64,000 nucleotides of DNA, taken from NCBI GenBank assembly GCA_011032825.1, contig JAADJZ010000015.1:744001-808000 (forward strand). Reading direction: 5' to 3'. This document shows positions 11,927-22,657 of the stretch, piece after piece. Position 1 is the stretch's first letter. Each line of letters opens with the position of its first letter. The notes under the pieces were generated by a model. That model searched no databases and had not been told where the DNA came from. It worked only from the letters and a program-made list of their open reading frames with translations. Source of the stretch: Massariosphaeria phaeospora (Eukaryota; Ascomycota; Dothideomycetes; Pleosporales). A program made the position numbers and the translations under genes.

Positions 11927-12831
11927 GCACGGAAATCTAGGTGTCTTTTCTCAGGTTGACAACAATTCATGGCTGGGTGCCCGGAACTTCGGCGTGGACT
12001 GTACCTCTTTATCATCGAGCGGACGGAATGCATAACATCTCTTCACAACTTCCGAACATGCGACAACGGTATTGAAAAGTGGGGGCGTTATATCCACATC
12101 TAGTTCGCGCAATGGATTGGCCAGCCGATGGCTTGAAACAACCACTCTGGATTTGTTACGAAAGACATCGTCGTCGAAGTCTAAGTTATGCGCTTTGTCA
12201 TCCGATGCCAGCTGCCTCCTATACTTGACTGCACCAGAACTCTGGTTTGCCACGCTAGAATATCAACTCTTCAACCTACCTAATGGTTGCTTGAAGTTAA
12301 CGACTAGCGAAGATTAAACCCCATGTGACTTATGTCACGCTCGCCTGCAGACCGTTCAGGAGATTTCAATGAAATGAATGGTTTGATGGTGAGATACATA
12401 CCCGTATCAGTTTTGAGTTTCCATATCAAGGAGCTTAACATTGGAGAAGTAAGAAAGCATATCTAGGTAGCTTCTGAGGACGTTATGTTCACAAAGAATT
12501 TTCCTGTAATTAAGCTGTTCCCAAAGGTTCCATCTAGTACTGTCACCTTCCAAGTTGAGGCATGTGTGCATCCACCTTAGTAGCCTTGCAAACACGATGC
12601 TTATTAATCATGACGCCCATTCGGTATCCACGCAACGCGATCTCCGCTTTCTTGTAAATCAAGCACACATCATGCAATCCGAACTGCGTATCACATCATG
12701 AGGGGTCGTTACTAAACTCTATCTTATGACATCTGATCAGAGAATATATATCACAATTCCCATCGTGTGCCTTTCTTCATTCCCCAAATAAGTTCGCTCT
12801 TCCTTCCACACTTCTAGTAGTAGTATCCGCC
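11927..12831. other. Intergenic, no gene recognised
   Basis: 905 bp between RPL26 and the SDR gene. A 100-codon minus-strand ORF (12253-11951) begins with GTG, not ATG, and has no motif. A plus-strand ORF at 12072-12317 lies opposite it. A second small minus ORF lies at 12595-12407. None can be supported as a gene. Confidence 0.4.
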
Positions 12832-13699
12832 ATGGCATCTAAACTCATTGCTATCGTCGCCGGCGTCGGACCAGGTACAGGTGCCGCGGTAGCCCGCAAA
12901 TTCGCTGCTACGTATCCCGTCGTCCTGCTTGCACGCAATCCAGACAGCTTCGAAAGCTTGGCGAAAGAAATCAATTCGGGTGGAGGCAAGGCAGTCGGTA
13001 TCAGCACCGATATCTCCGACTCGAACAGCGTGAAGAGTGCCGTCGAGACCATCAAGAAAGAGTTTGGATCCGATGTTGGCGCGGCGGTATGTCCCCCCAA
13101 TGCGTCTACTCCAGCTTACAGTAGACACCTCCTATGGATCTAACATATGCACAGGCCGCCATCTTCAATGCCAGTGGTGGATTCTTTCGCAAACCGTTCC
13201 TCGAAGTGCCTGAAGATGTGTTCTCCAAGTCGTTGAAAGTCAGTGCCGAGGGCGGCTTTATCTTCTCTCAAGCAACACTTCCGTTACTCCTCAAGGGCGT
13301 AGAGCAGAAGTCGGCGCATCCGCCGTCCCTCATCTTCACGGGCGCCACGGCTTCGGTGAAGAGCAATGCCCTCATGGCCACTTTCGCGACGGGGAAGTGG
13401 GCGCTGCGTGCTCTCAGTCAGTCTTTGGCTCGAGAGTTCGGGCCGCAGGGCGTCCATGTGAGCCATGCTATCATTGATGGTGTGATTGATATCCCGCGGA
13501 CGAAGGAGTGGTTGAAGGAGCTTGGGCCAGAGGGCAAGTTGAGTGCTGATGGGGTATGTTTAGCCTTGCTTGCGAGAATGTGCTTGGATTATCTGGCTGA
13601 CGGGTTTAGATCGCGAATGACTACTGGTGGCTGCACACTCAGCCGAGGACGAACTTTACGTGGGAAATCGATTTGAGGCCGGCGGTGGAGAAGTGGTAG
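12832..13699 (+). CDS. Short-chain dehydrogenase/reductase with an atypical active site
   Basis: Three exons (12832-13086, 13155-13553, 13610-13699) give 247 residues, normal for a single-domain SDR. The N-terminal Rossmann region begins MASKLIAIVAGVGPGTGAAV, a variant of TGxxxGxG. NASGG near residue 89 replaces the usual NNAG motif. GATASVKSNAL carries the Ser region. At the position of the catalytic YxxxK the sequence reads FATGK (near residues 162-166), so Phe replaces the usual Tyr. The end (NDYWWLHTQPRTNFTWEID) is characteristic of a fungal and bacterial SDR subfamily of unknown substrate. Both introns have GTATGT donors. Cytosolic location is assumed because no signal is seen. Confidence 0.88.
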
Positions 13700-14130
13700 G
13701 TGGTTGTTCTCGCCGGACTTTTCCAGGCCCGGGTACTGTGTAACAGATTGGGGAGCATAGCTGTCCTTAGTTATCGAGAGCAAGTAGGGGACGTCAGACA
13801 GCCTCATCCTTGTACACCGCAGCACTGGCTCTTGACTCTGATTGAAGTTTGGAAGAGGGATGCAGGGTTTCGGTTTTCCTTTCGGGCAAGATCGATATGT
13901 AAGACAATACAATTTCCAGCGTTACATTCCAGAACAGGAACCTTGGTTCCACTAGCACATTCTTACCCTTTGTACCTATCAGGAATCTTCTGACTATTGG
14001 CTACACTCTCCTTGCGTACCAAGATCCCTAGGATCCACCACTGTCATCTCTTGGTTTTGTACATATGTACGTCAATCCCACACACAATCAGTCCCAGTCC
14101 GCAAAATCCCCTAACTTCACACTCACAGTC
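13700..14130. other. Intergenic
   Basis: 431 bp between same-strand genes. ORFs on both strands are short and without features. It contains the SDR 3' flank and the promoter of the secreted protein gene. Confidence 0.4.
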
Positions 14131-15066
14131 ATGAAGCTTCTCCCGAACATCCTCGTTCTCCTACCACTAGTGCTCTGCGCACCAACTCATCAGCAAGACC
14201 ACATAGAAGGAACTCACAGCGTCGCCTCTGCGTCTCAAGATGACACCAACCGCGAACCGCAAGCCAACCGCGATTTCGTGCCCAAGTATGACATCAAGAG
14301 CGCTGCTCCTCTACCTAGCAGCATACACCCACCTCTGAACAATCATACCCGCTCCGCCATGCTCATCGTGCCACCACCATGGAGAACCTGTCCAGCCAAC
14401 TCGCTCAAGTGCCAGAAATGCCCACGAGACCCTCGCTGCCGACACCCTACATTGACCGCCCACAAAGCGAAGAAGAACACCAAGAAGACCAAGAATCCGT
14501 GGTCCCTGCAACCCATGGAATTCGGCGCTCTCACCGGGCAGCAGATTCACAACATGGAGGAGGGCATGGCACAAGCGCAGGCGGACGCGAAGGAGGAAGC
14601 AGACTGCACGCTAGCGAAGTGCGACGTCGAGGGAAACGACTGCGGGCTGCACGCAAGCTGTCTCAATGGGTATTGCGCGTGTCCGAGGGGCCGAAAGGGT
14701 GAGACTGGATATGCAGCTCGCGGGTGGAACTTTCCAGAGAAAACGCATGTGTATGTGGATCCGGGCGTAGCATGCAGCGTGTCTTGCCGGAATTTCTTCT
14801 GCTCAGAAATTGAGCGGCTCGAGGGGTGTTTCGCGGGTGCGAATGAGTGGCCAGGGCGGAGTGGGGGGCAGGGGGCTCACAGTGAAGGAGAGGCGACGGG
14901 TTCTGAAGGCTCGTCAGAGCAGGGCCATCTGGATCATGAGCTGGGCATTACATTGGACCAGTCACCGGGACACGGTGCCATCCATTTTCCTGGAGCGGCT
15001 ATGGAAGAAGCGGTGGGGCCTGTGGCTGGACTGGCTGGTACTGGCAGCACCGCAGAGAGAGTATGA
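14131..15066 (+). CDS. Secreted Cys-rich protein with an EGF-like segment
   Basis: Single-exon gene of 311 residues, taking the ATG at 14131. An in-frame ATG lies 66 nt upstream, but the downstream one begins a classical signal peptide, MKLLPNILVLLPLVLCAP. The mature part has a Pro-rich linker and a basic KAKKNTKKTKNPW stretch. A cysteine cluster (CTLAKCDVEGNDCG, then CLNGYCACPRGRKGETGYA) near residues 165-195 resembles an EGF-like module. More cysteines (CSVSC, FFCSE, GCF) follow, then a Gly/Glu/Ser-rich tail. I infer extracellular or cell-wall location. No enzymatic motif was seen. The reading frame close to the stop is of lower complexity, and a missed 3' intron cannot be excluded. Confidence 0.7.
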   Translation: MKLLPNILVLLPLVLCAPTHQQDHIEGTHSVASASQDDTNREPQANRDFVPKYDIKSAAPLPSSIHPPLNNHTRSAMLIVPPPWRTCPANSLKCQKCPRDPRCRHPTLTAHKAKKNTKKTKNPWSLQPMEFGALTGQQIHNMEEGMAQAQADAKEEADCTLAKCDVEGNDCGLHASCLNGYCACPRGRKGETGYAARGWNFPEKTHVYVDPGVACSVSCRNFFCSEIERLEGCFAGANEWPGRSGGQGAHSEGEATGSEGSSEQGHLDHELGITLDQSPGHGAIHFPGAAMEEAVGPVAGLAGTGSTAERV

Positions 15067-15801
15067 GGGACTTCCGCGAAGCTTTGGCCTGGAGAACTGT
15101 GGATTCCACGCCGTTTGTTATGCTCGGAGTTAAACGAAAATACGCCAAAGTCTCCGTGTATCTCTCCGCTGGCAAATGCTTCTACTCACACCGAAGTTGT
15201 AGTTCACCGTCTATGTTAGTGGTCCCGAATGTAATAGCACCAATCGGGTCTGCAAGTTTTCTGGAAACATTAGCCATGAAGTCCGTGGGGGCATCTCGGG
15301 GAAACACGCTCGGATAAACCTGTTGTTTATGTTCACGTTCTCCCTGACTGATATCAACAGTCATTTCCGCCGCCGGGAGCACGCGCCTCAGTAGCAAACG
15401 GATCTTCACCAATGATATACAAAGTCAAGCCCTACACGCGACCTGCTCGTCCAGTCTCTTCTTCACATGTCGGCCGCTGTCGGTTCAACAAATTCCGTCC
15501 AGCTTCCTCAACATTTCCTATAACGTCCAAAACGGCAAGTTTCTCCGCACTGTATGGCGGCTCCGTCACCGCATCTCCTCTTTGTCAGCTGCCCAACAGA
15601 TTCCGTCCGTTCCGGACCACCCCCAACTGTCTTCGATCTCTCCCCTCAGCCTTTAGCCTAATCGAGGAGGAGCTCCGGTTCGTGATGTGTCAGTTACCGC
15701 CAGCCGTCGGCATTTCTTGATGGTAGTGGACCCCTCGTTTGCAGTTGCCGATGCAAGTCACGTCGTCAGGATCGAGCTGCGGCTCTTCGATCGCTCGGAG
15801 G
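15067..15801. other. Intergenic
   Basis: 735 bp with no supportable gene. A 102-codon plus-strand ORF (15412-15720) has no recognisable motif. The last part is the upstream promoter of the gene at 16159. Confidence 0.4.
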
Positions 15802-15808
15802 TATAAAA
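15802..15808 (+). promoter_or_regulatory. TATA box (TATAAAA)
   Basis: A perfect TATAAAA in the context GGTATAAAAGGGTC, about 350 bp upstream of the ATG at 16159. With a start site ~30-60 bp downstream, the gene would have a leader of roughly 300 nt made mostly of pyrimidine-rich sequence. Confidence 0.6.
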
Positions 15809-15968
15809 GGGTCGACCTCTGCCTCTCTTAGATGTTCCATAGCAGTGCTGCTTGTTCCCTCAGCGTTCGATAACAGTATCTCTCGCTCTCTCACTGCAAG
15901 ACACCTTCTTGTATATTACAATCACCACCTTTGACCCCGTCTTCTCGACTGGGTATATAGGGACCCCA

Positions 15969-15990
15969 CTCTCTCTCTCTCTCTCTCTCT
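15969..15990 (+). repeat. (CT)11 microsatellite in the 5' leader
   Basis: Eleven CT dinucleotides in a row, inside a longer C/T-rich stretch (15870-16130) between the TATA box and the ATG of the gene at 16159. CT-rich tracts near the transcription start are common in strongly expressed fungal genes. Confidence 0.9.
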
Positions 15991-16158
15991 GCTCTCGGTA
16001 AGTCATTCCCACTGGAGGTTCCACCATCACCTCAACGCCTCGCCACTCTCTTCTCTCTTTACTATATAGTTCCTCATCTCCCTCCCTCTGCTCTTGCTCT
16101 TGCTCTTTCTCTTCCACTTCCTCAACTCGAAGCTCACGCCGCGTCTAGTACAACCAGG

Positions 16159-17555
16159 ATGGCGTTCTATGGTTCAAGTGCTGGGGCCCCGCCGATAACG
16201 GATGGACCCGAATGCATCGTCCAAGACTTCAGCATGATGGTCATCGACGAGGGTCCCGCCGAACAAGAGGCGATCGAGAGTCTCTCCGAGGATGGGGAGA
16301 TCGAGGATCACACCGAGAATGGGATGGTCGAGAGTCACATCGAGGATGGAATGATCGACCATCAGCACCAGCTGGGGTCTATGAAAGGCCAAGGTGCTTT
16401 CGGGCGGTATTATATCCGTGCGTCACACGCATTGAGATCCTGCTAACTGTCAATCAAGTGTCAAGCCAACTGGTTATGCGGCACCTCCGATGCCTGCCAT
16501 GAGACCTGATGGAGCTTTCAGCGGAGTTACTATCAGCAGCGGTGCTTTCGGCAGTGGTGCGTTTGGAAGTGTCGTCCGACCAATGCAGTAAGCTTACCCC
16601 AGTCTTCCTCGAAACGATCATCTGCTCACCTATGTACAGGCCGACATCTTCGCCTTCGTCTTCAGTCCGGGGTACGGGAGGAGTATATGGAAGTAAATGG
16701 GCTCCGGGAGGCCCAGCTGATATGGGCCCACCTAGTCGGAACTATTCGCCTTCTCGCTCTGGAAGCTCTGGAGGCGCCGAGTGGTTGGCCGATGACGCTT
16801 TAGCAACACGCCCGCGTCAACGTCCGTTCCCGAACAATAGGTACCGTGACTACAACCATCGAAGGCCTATCCGCTCGTACTCTGACCTTGATGCTCCTCG
16901 AAACCATCGGTACACCTCGGGAAACCAACCAGACGTCCTGAACTACGAGGATCCCCCAGTACGCCGAAGCCGATCACCAGAGCTGGAGCAACCAGCAAAT
17001 GAGCTTGTCGATCGAGGCCACGCTGCTGGACGAGCTGCACGGGCACGCATGGACGAGATCGAACGTGAAATCAAGGCTGATCAGTTGAGGGCCGAGCGAG
17101 CGTTCCGGGCTGAGGCCAGATACAGGGCTGACAAATTTCGACCTCAGTATCGAGTCGTGAACCATGGAGAGCTCACCCCTCCCGAGACTGAAGAGGACCG
17201 TGTCCAGCTACAGCGCCAACAGGAAGCTCAGAGAAAGCGCCAAAATGAACTCTTTCTGTACTGGATTCCTGAGAGGATTGACGAGTTCTTCCTCAGGAAG
17301 GCGGACTTGAACTTGAGCTTCCAGGACAAGGAAGTAATCACGGCTGAGATTCAGCACCATCGACTCGAGTCGGAGATTGCTGCAAGAGAGGGTCGCCTTT
17401 ACCGTGCCCCATGGCAGGCGGCTCCCGAGAACTTCGACGACCGCGATCTCTTCGGCATTGGTCTAGGAAAGGAGCATGTCCCAAAGAAGGACATCGACGA
17501 AGAGGGCAGCGGTTCAATGTTGGGCGCGGACACTATCATGAACCTGCTCGACTAG
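16159..17555 (+). CDS. Conserved-looking Gly/Ser-rich protein with C-terminal helical region; function unknown
   Basis: Three exons (16159-16406, 16459-16587, 16640-17555) give 430 residues. Intron 1 uses GTATTA with a GCTAAC branch, and intron 2 uses GTAAGC. I do not recognise the family. Exon 1 is acidic and contains near-repeats of about nine residues (GEIEDHTEN, GMVESHIED). Exon 2 is Gly-rich (SSGAFGSGAFGSVV). Exon 3 starts with a Ser/Pro/Gly-rich segment (SSPSSSVRGTGG), passes an Arg-rich stretch and ends in a charged helical region (RQQEAQRKRQNELFLYW and what follows), probably a coiled coil. No signal peptide or membrane segment was seen. The strong TATA box and pyrimidine-rich leader suggest it can be highly expressed. 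Confidence 0.7.
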
Positions 17556-18317
17556 ATCAGCTCTTCAGTCGACCGAGATGCAGGTCATTTCTCTCAATTC
17601 ATCAACTCGTTCGACGAAGGCCCTTTCACAGACATTGATGGTACAGGGCCAACTTGGATGACAGGATCAGGGGTATATGCGAATGGCATATACCAGGTAT
17701 GAAAAGTGTATTTTATCGATAGAGTTAGTTCCTAGGATCAAGAACAAAATGATGTTCAAACTTATGTCCCATATCTTCGAATGTGTGACTGCTGGTCGTC
17801 CTGTCTCTCCCTAGCTATCCATACCTTAGCAACTCCATGTCATGGGCGATCTGAATGGAGTGAACAATGAACAAAGTGAACAGTGAACAAGAGCCCAAGA
17901 TGGGGATATGTGCAGGTTATGTAGCGGTAGAGACGACGAGTGGGAGTTTCGTCCGGGATATTCCGTAAATAGCCAGAATAGCGTAAGAAGCTAATCTCAA
18001 TCGGGCAGGATCGGCACTGTTGCGTTGGCAACCCATACGGAACCAAATGCACACCACCAACCCGCCAAGAAGGCTCCACCTGCTGGTTGACAACTGAACC
18101 ATTCATACGAGACATTCATTCAGCAGCATTCACCGACAAAGCCCTACTGCAAACAAGACAATTCGTACGTCACCAAGTGCGATCAGGCCACAACCCCGAA
18201 ATAGTCGACTGATCTTTGTTTACAGCCCACCTGTGCACGAATTGACTCAAGACATCCCTCACCGCCGCCGGGCGCATTCATCATTAGCTGCCATACTCCA
18301 GCTCCCAGCTACCGAGA
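17556..18317. other. Intergenic
   Basis: 762 bp between same-strand genes, with no recognisable gene. A direct repeat of GAACAAAGTGAACA/GTGAACAAG type lies near 17860-17890. Confidence 0.4.
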
Positions 18318-19154
18318 ATGCGGAATCGACTCCTCGTTGCCGTGCTCCTCCCCGTCACCCTGGCACTCGCCGCACCCGACTTCGTAGCCGACTTCCTCCC
18401 CGCGCTCGAGGACTCGTCGACGCAGAGCAATGAGACAATCGCCGAGGAAGGCGGCCTCGAGCTCGTGAAGAGACAAACCGGATGCGCCAACGGATATGCC
18501 TCCTGCGGGCGCGTCGGAGCCCCAGGCCTCTGCTGCCGGACAAACCAAGTCTGCTCCGCGGACATCGCCAACCACGTCGCATGCTGTCCTCTCGGCGCAG
18601 CCTGCACTGGCACCATCGGCGGCGTCATCCCCGGCAGCCAGCCCACCGTCATCGCAACAGCAACCACATCCACGGTGCCCTTCGTTATCGCCACCACGAC
18701 GCAGAGCGGGCCCAGCATCGGCACGCAGACCGACAGCTTTGTCCAGCAGACCGGAAGCGCATCCAATGCGCGCTCAACGGTACCGAATGAGTTCTATCCT
18801 TTCGCCGTTATTCCGACCACTTACATCAACGCAGCCGCCTGCTCCTCAGCTTATACGAGCTGCCAGACGGATGCTGCGAGCTGTACGGTTGCTCTAGCGA
18901 ACGGCCAGCAGGGCGTAACCGTCTCGGCGCCGAACGGGGGCGTGACCATCACCGCGATTGCGAGTCTGGGTCCCGAGAGAGCGAACTCCATCTGTGCGAG
19001 TCTGAGCAGTCTGGCTTGCTCGGGGCTGCAGGTAGAGGCTTGCGCGAGCTTCGGAAGCGGGAATGCGGCTGCTGGAAGGAGAGGGTGCATAGCGGATGCG
19101 TATACCATGGGCGCTGCTGTCGCCGTGGGGATTGCGGGACAGATGCTCAGGTAA
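18318..19154 (+). CDS. Secreted Cys-rich protein with Kex2-like site, possible GPI-anchored surface protein
   Basis: Single-exon gene of 278 residues. A signal peptide (MRNRLLVAVLLPVTLALAAP) is followed by a short acidic propeptide ending in LVKR|QTG, a Kex2-type dibasic site near residue 53. The cysteine-rich module after it (CANGYASCGRVGAPGLCC, CSADI, ACCPLGAAC) has a CC-containing spacing seen in many fungal wall-associated proteins. A Thr/Ser/Ile-rich linker (TVIATATTSTVPFVIATTT) and a second cysteine region follow. The C-terminus is Gly/Ala-rich and hydrophobic (GAAVAVGIAGQMLR), consistent with a GPI-anchor signal though short. Location at the cell surface is inferred; no catalytic motif is present. 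Confidence 0.78.
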   Translation: MRNRLLVAVLLPVTLALAAPDFVADFLPALEDSSTQSNETIAEEGGLELVKRQTGCANGYASCGRVGAPGLCCRTNQVCSADIANHVACCPLGAACTGTIGGVIPGSQPTVIATATTSTVPFVIATTTQSGPSIGTQTDSFVQQTGSASNARSTVPNEFYPFAVIPTTYINAAACSSAYTSCQTDAASCTVALANGQQGVTVSAPNGGVTITAIASLGPERANSICASLSSLACSGLQVEACASFGSGNAAAGRRGCIADAYTMGAAVAVGIAGQMLR

Positions 19155-19454
19155 CAAGGGCGAACGCCGGGATGCGTGTCTTCGTGTATTTGTTTTTGTT
19201 TTGGTACATAAAAGGGTGGTGGTTGCGCCATGGGAGCGTGTCCGAGCATGGTATCGGAGTTTATTTGGCTGTTGGGGACGATCTGAAGGACCTAATGATA
19301 TGTCCTGCGGATGAGCTTTTATCATTATGTACAGCCTGTTTTGGCCCCAATTCAGGGCGCATATGCGCCTATTTCCGGTTCAGAAATTTCAAGTGTACTT
19401 CTTTCCATATATTTCAAGTGCACTTGTTCACATTCTGTTTAAGGCTTGTTCACA
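19155..19454. other. Convergent 3' region
   Basis: 300 bp between the convergent secreted-protein and tubulin-cofactor-E genes. No gene or structured element was recognised. Confidence 0.4.
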
Positions 19455-21449
19455 TCACGTCACCTCGACCCGAACAGTGACCTTCTTCCCATCGACCCAG
19501 TTTCCCGCTGCTCTCGTCCCAGGTACAATCTCCACCTCCCTCATAATCCTTTCCCCACCCCTATTCTCCCCTCCCTCTCCCCCACTCTCCGAATCCGAAT
19601 CTTCCTCCTCATCACCATAAGTCCGAGCCGCATGCATCCAGTCCCCAGTCTCCCAGACCATTTTGCATTTCCGCGGCGGTAAGCCAAACGTCTTGCTGAC
19701 CAGCCCGAGCACACTATACGCCGTGAAACTCATCGGCACCTCGGCTTCAAACCTATCCATCTCGGGCCCAGCTTTCCCCGCAGCCTTCGCACTATCGCTG
19801 AGGTAGAACGTAAAGTGGATCAGCCGCGCCGCGAGCGAATTCGGATTCACCGCGTCGGCAGACCGCTGGATCACGGGCTCGCCGTACTCGTCGCACAGCC
19901 ACTGGTAGCGCGGATGCGAGGCGATGATCTGCGCCTGCAGGTGCGCGGGCGCAAACGTGAGTTCCTTAGCGATCAGAGACAGGTAGTACGACTCGGCGTT
20001 GAGGCGCTCTTTCGCGGTGATGGGGCTGAAGTTCAGCGTCGTCAGGTTGGCGAGGCGGGCCAGCGTGAGCATGTAGCCGTCCTCTGCGCTGAGGGCGCGG
20101 CCGTCGGCCGCTTGTAGGGACTGGTAGAGTGGGTTTTGCGAGATGCGCAGGGAGGTTAGGCCGGGGAAGATGGGCTCGAGAGTGTGGATGAAGGACCAGG
20201 TGGCGATGTCGTTGAAGGAGAGGTCGACGAAGGTGAGGGTCGCGGAGAAGATGGGGAGGGGCGTGGCGGGTGTGTGGGTTGCGGAGATCTTGTTGGATTT
20301 GAGGATTAGGCGTTGGAGGTGGGGGAGGTGGGTTAGGGGGGAGAGAGCAGAGAGCGAGGGGAAGAGATTATCTTCGAGGGTGAGCTCGGTTATGGTCGGG
20401 TTGATGGTGTGGGGGGTTAGAGTCTTGTAGAGGTTGCTGGAGGCGGAGAAGGTGGTTAGGGCGGGAAAGAGGGCGGTGATGTCTGCAATCTGCGTGGAAG
20501 GTCAATAGGTGTTTCTGCATAAAGAGGTTCGTATAGAAGTTTACCTGTTCCCACGTTAAAAGGTTCTCCTCTAACTTCAAGATTTTGATGTTTGCGAAAG
20601 CTTTCAGACAACGCTTCTTCTCCGTGTCCGTTAGTGATGTGTCTCTGAAACGAGTGCCACTGGATGGCATGTTAGTATTCGACAACGTAGAAGGGGATAC
20701 ATTTGTGGGCAACATACTCAACGTGCAAACTTCTTAGTCTTTCTAGTTGTTCACATATAGATGCGACTTCCCGCCACTCTTCGAACAGATTCCGGCTCAA
20801 ATCGAGCTCGATAGCCTTGGGACATGCATCCTTGATATCGTGGAGATCGGCTGGCCACGTATCAAGCTCAGATGACCCCTGTCTTTCCCTAAGAGTCGCG
20901 AGAGTTCTCGACATGCACAAGCCATCGAGTATCACATACTTCAGCTCGCTCAGCTCAGCCAGTTGCTTCCGGATTTTGTCGAAGCCAATCTCCTCCACCT
21001 CTTTCCCACTGATCCTGATGGGCTGGTTGAGGCGTGCCAATGGATCCTGCTTTTTCTGTCTCTTCTCCTGCACGAAGACAATGTGCACGTCTGGATCTTC
21101 GAAGTCTTCTGAGGCGTACTTAGCCTTCAGCGCTTCGACGAATGATCGAGGCGTGTCAGCTTTTCGTGTCGGCCGTACGAACGAGCCTGCTGTCGGATGA
21201 GTGCTCAAATCTAAGAAATCAGCTTATTGCCCAGACACGTATAAACTGCGGTGATGTCGTATTTGGTGTTCATTTACATTGGAAGTACTTCACGCCCGCG
21301 TTTTCGCCTGCGTGCTTTCCTCGACTCGGATCATCCCATTCGACCCCCAACCATTCTCCTTTGGTCCCTTCAACTTTTCCCCTGTAGCGTACTGTACACA
21401 GCTGTCCATCGAAAGAGAGACGCTTGCCGATGTAGATATCGGCCGCCAT
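19455..21449 (-). CDS. Tubulin-folding cofactor E (Pac2/TBCE)
   Basis: Four exons (21449-21278, 21210-20718, 20659-20545, 20489-19455) give 604 residues. The N-terminal CAP-Gly domain carries GKRLSFDGQLCTVRYRGKV and GEWLGVEWDDPSRGKH, which bind the tubulin C-terminus. Leucine-rich repeats fill the middle (LKYVILDGL, AIELDLSRNLFEEW, IKILKLEENLLTW, LQRLILKSNKI). The C-terminal region, with a Glu/Asp/Ser linker, fits the ubiquitin-like domain. This order (CAP-Gly, LRR, UBL) is diagnostic of TBCE, which with the other cofactors assembles and disassembles alpha/beta tubulin in the cytoplasm. The frame upstream of the ATG opens only with TTG, so 21449 is chosen. It is divergent from PRP11. Confidence 0.92.
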
Positions 21450-21900
21450 GGGAGACAGCAATTAGGTACGTAGGTAGGGTCTCAACAAATACCGTAAAGC
21501 CTCACAAGAGAGTGGAAAGGCGACGATCGGCTAATAGCATTCAGAGATAATATCACTCTTGTCGACGCCTTGAATGTGTAGTGCGAGAATACGTGATGGG
21601 GGTCGTCGCCTATAGGTGCGGAAAGAGCCGATTCACGTGACCGCCAAGCCAAGAAAGCGCGCTAGCGCGGTTCCTGCATTGCCAGCACATTTTCTCGATG
21701 GACTTCACTTCAGCGCGCCACAACAACATCAAACGCTTTGGCTGCTCCTACACCACGCAGCGACTTCCTTGAAAGGTTTGCGCGACTCTTCTATATAGCA
21801 TGCACCATCTATAATCTATCTACGGTCTTATTTACATCCTCTACTGTAGTCTCATCGAAGGTCTCATCTTCCGGTCTCTTATTCATAGACATTTGCAGAC
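21450..21900. promoter_or_regulatory. Bidirectional promoter between TBCE and PRP11
   Basis: 451 bp between divergent start codons. A TATATA element at about 21792-21797 lies ~105 bp upstream of the PRP11 ATG and could serve that gene. ORFs running through the interval lack features. Confidence 0.5.
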
Positions 21901-22657
21901 ATGGATTATCAGGTTCGTACACTCCGTTCTCTTCTAGTCAGGCCATTGCTAACGAACCTAGAATCGAGCAGGATCAAAATTCGGCGGCGGAGGCGTCGCG
22001 TCGACATCTGCTACCAATGCCGATCGGCGCGAGCGACTTCGAAAACTCGCCCTGGAGACGATCGATCTTGACAAAGACCCGTACTTCTTCAAGAACCACG
22101 TCGGTAGCTTCGAATGTCGGCTCTGCCTCACGGTTCACCAGAATGATGGTTCCTACCTAGCCCATACACAGGGGAGGAAGCACCAGACCAATCTGGCGCG
22201 TCGTGCCGCCAAGGAACAGCGCGAGGGCAAAAAAGACGAAGGAGCACAGACCGGTTTGCTGGCAGGCGTGCAAGTCAAGAAGAACCTCATTCGGATTGGA
22301 CGGCCGGGATACAGGATCACGAAGGTGCGCGATCCGATTAGTCGCCAGAACGGCCTGCTCTTCCAATTCCAGTTTCCCGACATTATCCCGAAGACCGAAC
22401 CGCGCGTCCGCTTCATGAGCGCCTACGAGCAGAGGATCGAGGAGCCAGATCCCAACTATCAGTACTTCGTCGTCGCCGGAGACCCATACGAGACGGTCGC
22501 AGTCAAGCTACAGGCCCGAGAGGTGGATAGGCGTGAGGGCAAATTCTGGACCTGGTTCGATGAGGATAGCAAGGAGTTCTGGGCCCAAGTTCTCTTCAAG
22601 ACAGAGCGCGACGAGCGATTCAGTGCCGTTCCGGGTCTGGCGCCCGGACGCAAGTGA
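21901..22657 (+). CDS. PRP11: Splicing factor SF3a subunit 2 (Prp11/SF3A2)
   Basis: Two exons, a 12-nt first exon (21901-21912, MDYQ) and 21962-22657, give 235 residues. The 49-nt intron has a GTTCGT donor, a GCTAAC branch and a CTAG acceptor. The start MDYQ|NRAGSKFGGGGVAS and the following RRERLRKLALETIDLDKDPY are almost invariant in SF3A2 from yeast to human. The U1-type zinc finger reads CRLC...H...H (CX2CX12HX5H) with SYLAHTQGRKHQTNLARR after it. Conserved GRPGYRITKVRDP and FPDIIPKTEPRVRFMSAYEQ blocks follow. SF3a is part of the U2 snRNP and contacts the branch-site region during prespliceosome assembly. The human Pro-rich C-terminal extension is absent, as in other fungi. Confidence 0.96.

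Noticed and set aside
11951..12253. 100-codon minus-strand ORF
   Set aside because: Begins with GTG, has no ATG and no recognisable domain, and an ORF lies opposite it.
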